Assembly: GCA_017849585.1 (NCBI GenBank)
Contig: JAFIGT010000042.1
Span: 124,001 to 188,000 of the forward strand
Reading direction: 5' to 3'
Length of the DNA: 64,000 bases
From: Verrucomicrobium sp.
Lineage (GTDB): Bacteria; Verrucomicrobiota; Verrucomicrobiia; Methylacidiphilales; UBA1321
Each line of letters begins with the position of its first letter. Positions within the stretch are counted from its first letter, which is position 1. A program made the translations under genes and the position numbers. This document shows positions 63,987 to 64,000 of the stretch, one piece after another. The notes under the pieces are model-generated. The model worked only from the letters and a program-made list of their open reading frames with translations. It had not been told where the DNA came from and made no database searches.

Positions 63987-64000
63987 CAGTAATTTGAGTA

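Larger units (their letters stand above)
55329..64000. mobile_element. Integrative mobilizable element, left part (continues past window)
   Basis: The start is set at the point where tRNA-Ser identity ends. Cargo and transfer genes follow: the AT-rich GHKL-nuclease fusion, a MOBF relaxase, an oriT-like hairpin, phased repeats, and a ParA-like operon. Base composition and codon use change here from the GC-rich, C-ending codons of the chromosome. No intact integrase, coupling protein or type IV secretion gene is visible; they may lie to the right. Confidence 0.7.

Overview
The window looks like a chromosome segment of a Verrucomicrobiota-type bacterium (Opitutae/Chthoniobacter-like). This is inferred from the mix of families: PEP-CTERM sorted secreted proteins, pseudopilins with the H-X9-DG motif beside glycoside hydrolases, DUF4912 next to a GH57 branching enzyme, an HpnC plus HpnD-HpnE squalene module, and many secreted glycosidases. 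No rRNA or taxonomic marker is present, so the phylum call is an inference.

Region 1 (1-6500): signalling and small stress proteins. A cytoplasmic histidine kinase, cut by the left edge, carries eleven exact-period 276-bp HAMP repeats. It is followed by a 91-aa unknown, a DUF3309 membrane peptide, a YqjD/ElaB-like protein and a single-domain response regulator. Region 2 (6522-17020, all minus): a CPA2 antiporter, a secreted Lon-like/TPR protein, a three-module penicillin-binding protein and GlgX. The Lon-like gene and the PBP gene overlap by ATGA, and GlgX follows 21 bp later. Region 3 (17249-31791): a PEP-CTERM protein, oxidoreductases, DUF4912 plus GH57 branching enzyme, a Tat alkaline phosphatase overlapping a hybrid kinase tail to tail, squalene genes and Tag glycosylase.

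Region 4 (31817-55030): sugar utilisation. GH36 alpha-galactosidase, tRNA-Thr, then a minus-strand ROK regulator / pseudopilin / secreted protein / TIM-barrel glycosidase / GH2 cluster. A duplicated and partly broken PEP-CTERM family follows. A second cluster holds sialate O-acetylesterase, a LamG protein, a GH71/GH99-like protein, a pseudopilin, a GH2-malectin protein and a LacI regulator.

Region 5 (55052-64000): a mobile element boundary and part of an integrative, mobilizable element. A truncated tyrosine-integrase N-terminus and the 5' half of a tRNA-Ser(CGA) mark the junction. Inside are an AT-rich GHKL-ATPase fused to a Shedu/DUF4263-like nuclease (a strong anti-phage defence candidate), a MOBF relaxase-helicase, an oriT-like hairpin, an array of about 10-bp-phased CATCAC repeats, and a divergent operon with a ParA-like ATPase that recalls the stbABC layout of MOBF plasmids. 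The element continues past the right edge, so transfer genes may lie outside.

The observations most worth following are the GHKL-nuclease fusion, the PBP with one fully degenerate and one intact transpeptidase domain co-expressed with a Lon-like protein, the stb-like repeat/ParA module, a 72-nt structured element beside tRNA-Thr, and two small genes with in-frame stops inside open frames.
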